DNA of 64,000 nucleotides, from assembly GCA_016987375.1 (NCBI GenBank), contig PJRA01000263.1:3829444-3893443 (forward strand), written 5' to 3'. Positions 24,246 to 35,900 of the stretch are shown here, in pieces (position 1 is the first letter of the stretch; every line of letters starts with the position of its first letter). The notes below the pieces were generated by a model, which saw only the letters and a list, made by a program, of their open reading frames with translations, had not been told where the DNA came from and searched no databases. The position numbers and the translations under genes were made by a program. This stretch comes from Brachionus koreanus. Taxonomy: Eukaryota > Rotifera > Eurotatoria > Ploima > Brachionidae.

Positions 24246-27200
24246 TTTATTCAAGCTTTTTTTGTTGTTTTTTTTGTTTAACTATCCGATTGTTCAATAT
24301 TGCTCACTAATAAAACTAACAAAAATCTAAAATTGAATATAGAAATAAAGGTAGAGAATATATGGTGCCATCTGGACGAATTGAAAATTCTGGTGCCAAA
24401 CTTAAATTTAGAACGCAAAAAGTTCTTAATGGCTATTTTTTTAATTTCAGAACGTGAACTTAACCTAAATTAAAATTTTGTGGGCTGAAGCTGGCAAATA
24501 TTTTTGTTCAATATGAACGAAAATAAAAATGTTCGCTTGGCTAAAGAAATTAAAATTGGTTTTTGTTAGTTCAGCTAGCTGTTTATGCACCGAGGAATGC
24601 TTAACATAAAATTTGAATTGTACAGACAGACTTGAGCATTTTTTGTCGAGCACTAAACGAAAAAAAAATGCTAATTCTAATCATTTTAGCTATTCTTCTT
24701 CTCAATGGATTTTCGTTAGAAAAAAACCAACTTGCATAAATAATCATAAATTAGCGTATATCTTCCATGATATCATGGAATCCGTAAAACCGAAATTATC
24801 ATTTTTTGGAGAGAGTTCTCCGTCAGGACAGAATTAATCATAATTTATACTCTGGTTAATAAATGCCATTGTCTTTGTTGGCACAATTATGCTAAACCAC
24901 AATTTAGCATAATAAGATACCAAGTCGCGGGCTATAAAAAATCCTAATCTTATCAGAACAAATTTATTTCTCTTTTTAATTGTTTATGAATGATGAATTT
25001 AAAGGCAAACAATTAGCTTGGTCTGGCATTAAATATGGCACACACAAGCACGAGAGCTATTGCTAACCAAACTTGTTTTCAAGATGCAAGAACAGAAATG
25101 ACTAAAAATAAGTGCGCTTTTCTCAATCAAGTTTTTCTTTCTTTATTTGTGCTTTTCTCTTGCATGTTCTTGTTCGTCGTTTATTCTTGGAGAAAATTTT
25201 TTTTATATTGCAATATTATATTTTTGAAATGAACCACTTCTAGACGCATAATCAACCATGTTTGGTTGGCGTTGCTTTTGCTGCATTCAGCATACATTCA
25301 TTCATTTACAAGTGTACATTGTGGTAATCCCCGAATGGCCACACTGTCTGAAAAACAGTCTAAAAGTTAACATGCTTGCCTAAATGCTGCCTATTTAAGA
25401 AAATAGAGCTCTTAACGCATGATTGCCAAACTAGATAGGGAAGCAATCTTTGTTCTCTATGAAAAATCAGCCAAGCTTGAAACAAAAAGCAAAACAAAGA
25501 AAAAACACTTGTCGATCGACAAGGTTACATTCTAATTTTTGCTTATTTGTCGTTTCTAACGTTACCATAGCTAAATATTTATATTAAGAAATTCTTGTAA
25601 CATCTTGTCTCGTGATTTGGCCAAATTTTACCAATCGAAATGAAGCCAAAATTAAAACTGAATATTTTATGTATGGCCGTTCGAAAGTTCAATTGCCTAG
25701 TGGCCATTTCGATTTCCTCCGCTAGAAATATCGATCTGTTTAATCTTTACTAGCCTAAAAAGAGTTCCATGAAAGAGCTGAAGCTAAATGACCTACTTGA
25801 AAAATTTCAAATCTTTTTTTTAACGATAACAGTTTTGAAAATAAAAAATTAACAATTCTTTCTTAGAAGCAGTGCTGTATTTTATCTGTTTTTGGAAAAT
25901 AAACATTTATTTGGTAAATTATTTTTGCCAACTAAGCAAAAATGATTATGCTTTTTTATTTTTTTTTGAAAAATAAAGTTGCATGGAAATTCTTTTTTCT
26001 AGGCACTGATTAATAATGCTTACGGTGCATCTATTTATGAATTAGATATGGGATTTTTTCTTAATTGGCAAAATGGCTCCTATCATGGAATTGTAGCAGT
26101 CTGAATTTCGGCATAGACTCTAATCACAAAAATCAATCAAATTAAATTTCAAATGAAAAAAAAATTAATTAAATAAAAGCCAGACTTGGAACCTTTATAT
26201 TTACTATTAAATTTCTTAAATTCAGACTCAATTTAATTTCTCAAACCAAAGAGATCAGATAAATGAGAAATGTTTTCAAACTTTAAATGAATGTACAAGT
26301 TTTCGTTTAAAAATTGTTTAATTTTTAATTATCAATAAATAAGTGGCAAACTAGAGCAAATTTTTTTTTCTTAAATATTTTTTATCAACTTTTGAAATTA
26401 TAAATTCAAAGATATTCAGTCCAAAAAAATGAAAAAAAAATAACAAAGCTCGATTTAATTCAGATTTCGAATCTGAATTAATAAAATATTTTAGAACCAA
26501 TATTTTCTATCGTCCAACTTTACTATGACAAAAAAAAGTAAAATAAAAAAAATTATTTTTATTGCTTTTCAGATTATTTTTTATCAAAATCACTCTGATT
26601 GAATTTATTACCATTTTGAAGTTATTTCCAATACTTTGCTTTACACCTTGATCCTTAGAGAAATTAAAAAATAGAAAATCTTGTTTAAAAATACTTGAAA
26701 ATCTTTTCAAGAATCTGGTTTACTAAACGTCTTTACCTTTTAAGAAAAATAATTTCAAGTATTAAATTTTTAACAAGTATACATTAAAGCCAACATTAGA
26801 ATATCATCAATTCAAATATGACTAGATTAAAAATAGAAGTCGTTTAAATAACTGAAATGAAACTTTATTAAAAAAAAAAAAAGCTGAAATTATTTTTTTA
26901 ATTAATTTCTAACAGATATAGAAAAATATGTTCATACAAAGCTAATGATCAAGATTAAATTTTGAAATTCAATTCAGATCAAATGAGTCGTTTTGGTCAT
27001 TTTCTGGGCCATGATAAATAAAAAATGAAAAACTAAAAAAAGAAACTTTTGAATGATCCAAACTATTCGGCCAATATTTTTTCGTTTTTATTAGCTTTAG
27101 GTCGTTCTTTTTTCCATCATTTGTCAAAAAGATTTGTAAAAAAAAGTTTTTATTTACCATGAAATGAAAACTCTGCGTCTAATTATGTTCATTATTAAAA

Positions 27201-29130
27201 AAATCCAACGTATTCTACTTATTTTGTTTAAAGAGCAAAGGTACTTAAATAGCTAAAAAAGCTTAATGAGCAAAAATACGGGAAAAGAGAGACGCAAAAC
27301 GTTTATATTTTTTTTTCTATGTATAGCTTAATTGGTCTTTAATACGGGACTCAACGTTCAAATGGTTCACTTTAAAAACCATTTCTTTGGATGTATCAAT
27401 TTTATTAGCATTAAAATGTTTAATTTATCAACCTCTTATCTTGACTTAAAAACATATTTTGATCTTAAAATCTAAGTTTAAGAGTTTATTAGATTGTTTC
27501 AAAAAGGTCTCAGTTAACTTAAAAGACGCAGAATATTGATAATTAACCCCTAAAAACTTTTCAAAATCGTCTATGCCCTTTAATAATTTTTCTCGGTCCA
27601 GTATAAATTTAATTTTTTTTCCTAATTGATTAAAATTATTTTAGTTTTGTTTTAAAATATTTAAATTAAAAATTTAAAATATTCCTAAATAATTCATAAA
27701 AACACAAAAATTCTGAGAATGGCTAGTTTTTTTTTTAATTTTAAAGGTGAATAGAAATAAATTTGTGAAATTCTGAAGATTTATGAAACTATGCGACTTT
27801 AAAGTGTTTTCAACGCTAATTAAATTTAACAAGTTCTTAGGTGATAGAAATATTTCCACTTTAAATTATATAAAAATATTTAAATAGCAGCAATTCCATT
27901 TTGCTAACCGAAATCGAATTAAAATATTTGTTTAGAACATTTGCTGCACCAAAATAATCATATTAAATTTATGAGTCAGCATTACTAATTTGCCATAATA
28001 GCAAAAATGATTTGGAATTTTTTTTCTCATTCATATAACAAAAACTATCAAAAAAAATTTTTTACAAAAATATTAAATTTAGTATTAGATTAATATTAGA
28101 AAATATTAATATTAGATTTTCACTAAAATGTTTTGAAAAAAATTTATTATTTTAGATTGATCTGTTTTTAAAAAATTCACTCTTGAAAATACAATTTTGT
28201 TCATGGGGTTATTTTGCTACTAAAATTGATTTTTATTTAGTCAAATACATCTGCTAAAATAATAATCTGCTATTTAAATAAGAAACAAATTATCAATTGG
28301 GTCCAAAAATAAAATATATTTAATGCAAAGCCGTTTATATGAAAAAAAAGGAAAAACTAGAAGATAAATTTTTAAATCTGACATAAAAAATTTTTCTGAC
28401 AAAATTTAAAATTATTGCTGTAAGCTCTAGAAATCATTTTAAATTTTGTAAAATTTGAATCAAAACCAATATACTCATATATTATGTATATAGGAAAAAT
28501 TGAAAAATAATACATTGGCAAAAATATTAAATTATCGTTAAATAAAGATAATTTAAAACTTTTCATCAATTTTCTTATGTTTTAAAAAAATATTAAATAA
28601 ATAGTTAAAAAAATTATCGAATTTTTTTTCTCACATTCTTATTTTTTAAATGTCGTAACCTTGGCAAATATTTTATTCCATAATAAATAATCAAGAAATA
28701 AAAAATATATTAAGCCTTCAATTAAATCTATTAAATAAAAAAATTAGCTAAATGTGTGTTAATGAAATTTCATAAGGAAAAAAAATTATTCAAGTGTAAC
28801 CATAATTTCAAGAAAATTAACTAAACTCAAAATTTAAGAGAAAATTATTTGACTCGATTTGACCAAAAATTTTATTAACTATCTTGTCTTGAGCAAAAAT
28901 TGTTAAAATTTAGAAAGAGTCTGAATTTCAAAAAGTCAATTTCCACTATAAAGAGAAAAAAACTTTGTACTTTAATATTAAAAAATCTTCAATCTTTAAT
29001 TTAAAAATTTATTCTTTTAAAATAAGTCATTTTGATCCAATACATTTTGGTAAGAACAAAAAATAAACTTAAGAATATATCCAAAATTTTTCGAGTTTCG
29101 CTGGTCAGAAAATTTAGAATAAATTATTGC
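24246..29130. other. Long gene-poor intergenic region
   Basis: I found no supportable gene across almost 4.9 kb. The part at about 24850-25760 is noticeably less AT-rich and less repetitive than the rest and lies upstream of the divergent zinc-finger gene, so it may hold regulatory sequence. A short frame at 24668-24739 starts with a signal-peptide-like string (MLILIILAILLLNGFS), but no continuation could be placed. From 25800 on the DNA is AT-rich with homopolymer runs. Confidence 0.5.
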
Positions 29131-29353
29131 TTATTTTTTATCCTTTTTGCCTGATGTAAAGTACAATGTCAATGCAGCAGTGAGACCAAGCGAGAGCATG
29201 ACGGTCTTAAATAAACAAATTTTTATAATTTTATATAAAAAAATTATAAAAAGTTACATTAAATCTAGCTTGGGTTGTGTATGCATTGAAATGCTTTTTC
29301 CAACCGACCAAAGTTTTTGCAATTTCTGGTGGTACTGGTTCGTGCTCGCCCAT
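29131..29353 (-). CDS. ATP5MK: ATP synthase membrane subunit DAPIT/USMG5-like microprotein
   Basis: Two exons (29353-29258 and 29205-29131) join at a phase-0 intron to 56 residues. After a short polar N-terminus comes VGWKKHFNAYTTQARFN, then a single membrane span (TVMLSLGLTAALTLYF) and a Lys-rich end (GKKDKK). This fits the DAPIT pattern 'G.KKYFN.YT..GR.N' + transmembrane helix + basic tail, and the length is typical (about 58). DAPIT sits in the membrane part of mitochondrial ATP synthase and helps to stabilise its dimers. The gene was too short and split to show as a single long frame. METTL13 follows on the same strand after a 300-bp gap. Confidence 0.85.
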
Positions 29354-29668
29354 GTTTTATACAATCTTTTGCGATATCTGAAAAATTCAATTCAATTAAT
29401 CTATTAAAAATCAATTTTAATTTTTGTTTTTGAAAATTTTGGTACGCTTGTTTAAATTTCTATTATATGTATATGCTAAAGCAAAAAAAAAAGCTTTTTG
29501 AATATTTACTCTGTTTGTTATAAAAACTATAAGCAAGCGTTTAGTTTTTTCTAAAATAATTATATGCTTTTTTAAAGTTTCAATTCTAACTTAATTTTTA
29601 AATTTGATTTTAAATAAATAAAAAGGGAAGAAAAGTTTAAAATTTTATTGATTTCATAAAATTTTCGA

Positions 29669-32241
29669 TTAAGAATTATTGTTCACTTCTTTAAAAGATC
29701 TGGCGACTTCATTCAGCATGCACATTGAATGACCATCATTGCTGTTAAGATTTTCATTTTTTCCGTTAAATGGATTCTTAACAAACAACGAATTTTTGTC
29801 AATTTTACTACAAAACAAAATTTCATTTCTATTCTTTGGAAGCTTGTTAGAGAAAACGTGTGCCCAAAATACTGTTAATTTTTCAAGAACTGATTTCCTT
29901 ATTTTTTCACTCAAACACAATAAATTCATTATAAAAATACCTTAGAAAAATATTCACTTGAAAAAATTTAAACTATGACAAAAATTTACCAGTATCTTCA
30001 GTTATTGATTTACAGTTTTTCAAAATATCCATTTCTATAAATTCTGGAGTTGGACCCCAAAGCTCACTAGTGGGATCATTTGAATTTACATCTATTATAA
30101 CAACGTCCCATTTTTTTCCTTCTTCAACAGCCTTATTAATAAATTTTAATCCATCATCAACATAAATTCGAGTTCTTTCATCTTCTTTAAGCCCAAACCA
30201 ATCCTTTGCTACATTTACTATTTTTGGATCTATTTCTACTGCATCAATTTCAACCTTTGTTTTGAAACAAAATATAAATCAAATATGAAAAAAAAAATCC
30301 TACATTTTTTAGCCAATTTTTGCAATACATTGTTAATACACCACCACCAAGACCAATAATTAAAATCCTCAAATTCTTTTCTATAAAAAAAAATAAGGGT
30401 TTATATTTTTGTTTTGTTTTTTTAAATTACCTGGTGATAATTTAATTGAATATAATTGTGCTAAAATAATAGCAAAAAAGTCTTCCAAAAAAGCACTGTA
30501 ATTTGGTTTGTAACTCTTTTTTTCATCAGGTCTTTTTTTTCCTTTTTTTCTTTCTTAAATAATAAAATTAAGCTTCAATAATATCAAAAATATTTAAAAA
30601 CCCTCTTTGAGAATAATTTCAGTTTGAATAAGTGGGGTTATATTTTGAAAAACTAAACGCCTTGTTGGCTCTACCGAGTCACTTGGAATTACATCTTCAA
30701 CAAAAAATTCTCCGCTAATTTGAGACGAATGTTTGAATTTCAAATCTCGTACATCCACATCAGGACCCATTGATAAAAGTGGTATCTTCAAAAATTTTAA
30801 AATTTGAATTTTGATTTCTAAAAAATTACTTTGTAGGAAGAAGGTATTCCTTTCGGAGCTAAATCCATTACTTTAGGCGACAATTCCGAGATAATGTCAT
30901 TAAGACTTGGGTATTGATGGTCTCTGTTTAAATGAACAATTGCCAAACGTTGATATTTAGCTTGACTAGTGAGCTCTTCACGACCCAATTTTGTTGAAAA
31001 AAGCCATTCTATTTCTCTAAAAATGGCATTTAGATTTTTTCATTTAAAACTTTCAAATTTACTTTCCGATTGGGACCACAAAAACAGCAAAAATACCATT
31101 TAATTTGGTTTTGTTTATATTACCTGGTAAATCAACTATATAAATTGTATATCTGGGATATCTTGGATTTTTTTCATCATATAAATACACAAAAACTTCA
31201 TCGGTAGTGTCAATAGTTCTATGAAAAAAAGATTTTTAGAATTCAATTTTCTTTTTCACCAGAATCGAACTTGTTTGAAATATAAAATTTTGTTAGACCA
31301 TAATGTTGATATTCTTTAATTCTATTCTGAGCATCTTCAATTGAATTAACACGCTGAAATTTATCATTGTTCAAGTCAAGTTGAAGTTCCAGCATCTTCA
31401 GCATTATGGTAATTTTTTGTGGCAAAAAATTGAAAGATTAAAAAGTACCAAATTGGGAAGTTTCATTTTCATTTTAGTTAGGACAAAAACAAAAACGGGA
31501 AGGTAAAAATCCAAATCTTGTTCATCTATTCTGTGAATACGAATAAACCAGCCCCTTTAAAATAAAATTAATTTATTAAATAAAGCTTCAAAAGTAATTA
31601 CTTTTCTTTGAATGTTTCCAATATTTTGTTCAATATATGATCTTGAGCTAGAGAAACACAAATATATCTTCCTCCAATTCTGAGCACTCGTTCTATCTCA
31701 TTGAACATTTTATCAACGTCTTGTTCGACCTTAATTGAAAAAATTTATTAAGATATTTTTAAAACAATTTGAATTTCACTTTTTCTGAGTTGTCACTCAT
31801 AAGAGCATCCAAAGTTCCCTTATCTACCACTGCATCAAATTTAGAATCCTCGAATTCCATGTTCAGCATATCCATTTTTAAGAATTGCATTTCTTTTCGA
31901 TTCTTGTTTTTGACACTCATTTGTTGTATAACAATGCTACTCAGATCAATGCTAATTATATTCTTCATTCCTACATCATACATGTTTTCTGAAAGACGTG
32001 AATTACCACATCCTACTACCAAGACATTTTCATTAAGTTTAATGTATTTATGAAGAAGTCCACACAAGTTTTCATATTCTCCATACCTTTTGATTTATTT
32101 TAAATTAAATGAGGATAAATATTCTAAGAATTTAAACCATTCGAAAGCTTTTGAACCACGAATTTTAAAGAATTTATCCCAATATTCTTTGTTTCTAAAT
32201 TCTTTTCCACTTCCAGGTATCAAATTGAGACTATTGGACAT
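29669..32241 (-). CDS. METTL13: METTL13: dual eEF1A lysine and N-terminal methyltransferase
   Basis: Twelve exons join in frame to 677 residues (32241-32138, 32086-31780, 31729-31602, 31554-31449, 31395-31271, 31218-31063, 31016-30830, 30785-30602, 30553-30431, 30380-30304, 30254-29990, 29940-29669). The N-terminal methyltransferase has NSLNLIPGSGKEF, then KAFEWYGEYENLCGLLHKYI, SAM-binding motif I VLVVGCGNSRLSE (residues 56-68) and DAVVDKGTLDALM. The middle linker holds YPRYTIYIVDLP. The C-terminal spermidine-synthase-like domain has RILIIGLGGGVL (about 478-489), DAVEIDPKIVNVA, DVNSNDPTSELWG and FIMNLLCLSEK. Length and order match animal METTL13, whose two domains methylate eEF1A at Lys55 and at the N-terminal Gly. 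One intron (31270-31219) needs a weak donor, GTTCGA; the others are ordinary. Confidence 0.93.
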
Positions 32242-32900
32242 TATTTTTTCACTTTTGAGAATTCAAATTTCAAATTTAAATTTTGTTTTTTTCTTTCAAC
32301 ATATAAAAAAATCTTATATTTTGTTAAATTTAATTTTTTTCATTTAGAAAAAGATTTTATTTTTGTCTTTAATATTTTTTCGATTAATAAGATATGAATT
32401 TTATCTAAGATAATTAGTATGATTTTTTAAAATTTTTAATTGGAATAAAAAGTTGGTTTTGACACTTTTTCTAATGCTTGCATTCTTGGCAAATCTCACT
32501 GAATCCTCAAATTTTAGGCTGTAAATTTGAGCCTTCGAAACTTTTCTAAAACCATTACAAAATAAAGAAAAAATATAAAAATTTTATGAAATATTCCAAT
32601 GATATAAAAATTAGAAAAAAGTGTCATTAGAAACCAGTCCACCAGTATTAAAGTAATTTATTTTTGATTAATTTATTTATTTTTTTTAAATCATTATAAA
32701 AAAAAAGAATCAAATTATTTCTCAAATTTAGAAAACAAAACTTAAGATATCTTTAACAGACTTAAAATACAATTATAACTTAAAATCTATTCAAGTTTAG
32801 CTTTTTGTTTTGAATGGTTTCCATGACGACTATTAATTTGAAAATTAAACTAAAATATTACCATTAAATATTGCTTGTTTTAATATAATATTTACTCAAA
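32242..32900. other. Divergent promoter region of METTL13 and the coiled-coil gene
   Basis: A 660-bp AT-rich spacer between two divergent starts. No TATA-like element stands out from the background. Confidence 0.45.
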
Positions 32901-35900
32901 ATGACCGAAAAGAATCCAAAAATCTTAATCGGGAAATTTAATTCTCTAGGTAAATGTGCTTAATTTGTTAATAATTTAATTTAATCATTATTTTCCTACT
33001 AACTAGCTAACGCATATGAGATAATTTTAAAGGAAATTGATAAAAAAAACAATTCAAAAGATGTAAAAATCATTAAAGTTTTTGAAATATTTGACGAACT
33101 TTTGCCGAATTTCGGAGTATATCATGAAATTATGAAAATAGTGCGAAAACAGCTATTTGGTAAAAATTATTATCATTCTAATTAAAATTTTATTAAAATT
33201 ATCCAAATTAAAGATGCTGTTTTTAGTGATCAATTTACTGGTTCAGTGGACAGTGAACAAAAGAATTCTGAAAATTCACTCCAACGTCTATCATATTTTT
33301 CTCTTTATAATCAGCTAAAAACCTTGAGAGACAATAAAAGCGAAGATTTAATTGAAGAAATTAAAGCCAAAGATAATGAGTATGATTTTGTCTCCGCAAA
33401 AAAATTGAAATAAAAATTGTTTTATAAGAATTGCGGAAAAAAATCAAAAAATAAATGAACTAAAGCAGCATGTTCAAATTTTAGAAGAAAAATTAAAAAA
33501 TCTTGACCTTAATGTCAAAGATTTGGAAAAAAATATTTCTGAAAAAAAAAATGAAATATCTAGGTAGAATTATTCGCTCAAAATGTGTTAAAATAGTTTT
33601 AATATTTTTAAACAAAAAGTTGGGAGAGAAAATATTTAAGAAATCAGAATGAGCAAAAAGCTAAATTTGATAAACTAGACAATAATTATCAAAATTTGAT
33701 AGTTAGTATTAGTTTTGAATTTAAAACTTAAATTAATTTATATAATCAAGACTGAATTTGAAGAAAAATGTAATGAAATAGAAGATTTATCTATTTTCAA
33801 AAGGGCATATGATGAAATAAATCAGAGTAAATGGAATTTCACATTTTCTATAGTGTTAATTTACTTATTTTCCAGATTTCAATGTACTATATGATGATGA
33901 CTACGGAAAATTTCAAAAAAAACAATTTCTAATGAACAGAAAAGTAATTAGTTTATTATAAAAAAAAATTTAACCAAAAAATAAATTAAAAAGAATCAAG
34001 TTGCAAATGATATAATTAACGCCAAAAAACTCGAAGTAAAAAAAAAAAATTATTTTTATTTAGAAATATGATTTTTTTTTTCAAAGGAACAATTATTAAC
34101 TTTAATAAATATTTCAACTGAAGGTGATGGCATAAATTCAAAAGATATTAATGAAGTCTTAAATTTAATTTTTGAAGAATATGACAAATTTTTTGAAAAT
34201 AAATCGAGTGAATTAAATGAAAAAATTAAAATAAATGAAGAAAATTTAGAATCAAATTTTGATGACATGAACCCAAAATCATCCCATCAAATAAAATTAG
34301 ACATGAATGAACGAGCACATTTATTCAAAGAAGTAAACAACCTTTTCATTTTGAAATTATATTTTATCTTTTCTTTTTATTTAGATTGAAAAAGAAAAAT
34401 TAAATTTCAAAAAATCAATTACTGACTTGAAGACTGAATATGATATGATAGTTCAGCATAGATTGGGTCTAGAAGAGAAATTATATTTAATGGAGGCTGA
34501 TAGGTAATTATATTTAAATAAAGGCAAATTTTAACTTATAATTGAACTTGAAAAAGAAGAAAAAATTATAAAATAAAAATTAATCTACAGAAAAAAGTTT
34601 TTTAGAATTTAATTTTAAAATTTTAAGAGAGACCCAAGAATATATTAAAAGGCAAAAGTCAAGATCAGTTGCAAATCAAAATTCAGCTAATACCAGCTTA
34701 TTGCAGGGCTTGGAAGAGCATTACGAGCCCATTCGTAAAGGACCTGATCGTGATCAATTTGAAATTCAAGACAGAATTTTTAGCAAATGGGCTTGTTCGA
34801 TGCAAACCAGCAGCAATGGAGAGATATGGTTTGATTGTAGACAAGTTAAATACTGTGAAAATTGTTCTGAAAAAGTATTTCAAATTTAAAAAAAGATTAA
34901 TAAATTTAACCCTCAAATTTAAAGACACTTATTTGTCCTCATAAACTTTCAAGTCATGAAGCTGTAATTCAAATACCACCGGGTACCCAATACCTAAAAT
35001 TCTCCAGACCCAAGCTTCAATTTAATCAATTCATGGTCAAACGAGCTTTAGATACTCATAAAAAGCAACTTCTAAGATTTTCAAATTCAGACTATCAATA
35101 CAGCTCGATCTCAGTATTGACTAATTATGAACCCGAATTTCCTGTAGAGGCAATGCAAAATGCCAATGATGAGTCTATTTTACTTCTGAATGAAGGCAAT
35201 CCAAGCATCGGAATGGTAAAAAGAACCTTTTAATAAAAAAATGATAATTATTGTTTTCAAGCCTCATAACTTTCAAAGAATTTGGTACGATTTCAGTCAA
35301 CGAACATCTTTTAAACGTCAAGTTTCAAGACCATTCACATATGTATAAATTTTTTTGAAAATTTAAGATTCCTGCCAAGCTAATTAAATTTTAAAGGAAC
35401 GAACATTATCAACCATTCAGCAATTTTTGGCTTTTTTGCATAACAAAGAAGTTTTTATGAATGTGGAACCATTAGATATAGTGGTAAAAGTTCAAATAAA
35501 AATTTCTAATTTCAGTTTATTTTTATGTTTTTTTTATTTCAAAGGAATCATTGTATGAATATTTCGAAAAAAAATATGAGCTTGAAGATATTAAGTTTGG
35601 TGCAATATACGACTTTTTTAGCTCAATAAATTTTTATGCTCATAAGTCAAGAGTAAAAATTTTTTTTTTATGCACGCTTGTTAAATTAAGGTTGATTATT
35701 AATAACTTTTTGAAAAGGAAATTTAAGTTTTTATCTAAGTTTAATTAATGAAAAATTTTCGTCTCAGTTTTTATTTCCACATTTCAATTCATTTTCCCAA
35801 TGAGAAATAACATTCTTATCATTAGTAGTTACAGATTTTTTTAATTATAAATACTTTGGTTTTGAGAAATTTAATACAATAGACAAACCCGAGGGGACAA

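Noticed and set aside
24668..24739. Short frame with a signal-peptide-like start (MLILIILAILLLNGFS), perhaps a small secreted peptide
   Set aside because: It stops after 23 residues, and no convincing downstream exon with matching phase was found.
25035..25232. 65-residue frame with one hydrophobic stretch
   Set aside because: No homology or splice support. Hydrophobic stretches are common by chance where T-rich codons dominate.
31769..32347. Plus-strand frames opposite METTL13
   Set aside because: Shadows of the methyltransferase exons; the minus-strand motifs decide.
34056..34268. Minus-strand frame inside the coiled-coil gene
   Set aside because: It overlaps a plus-strand exon that joins its neighbours in frame.
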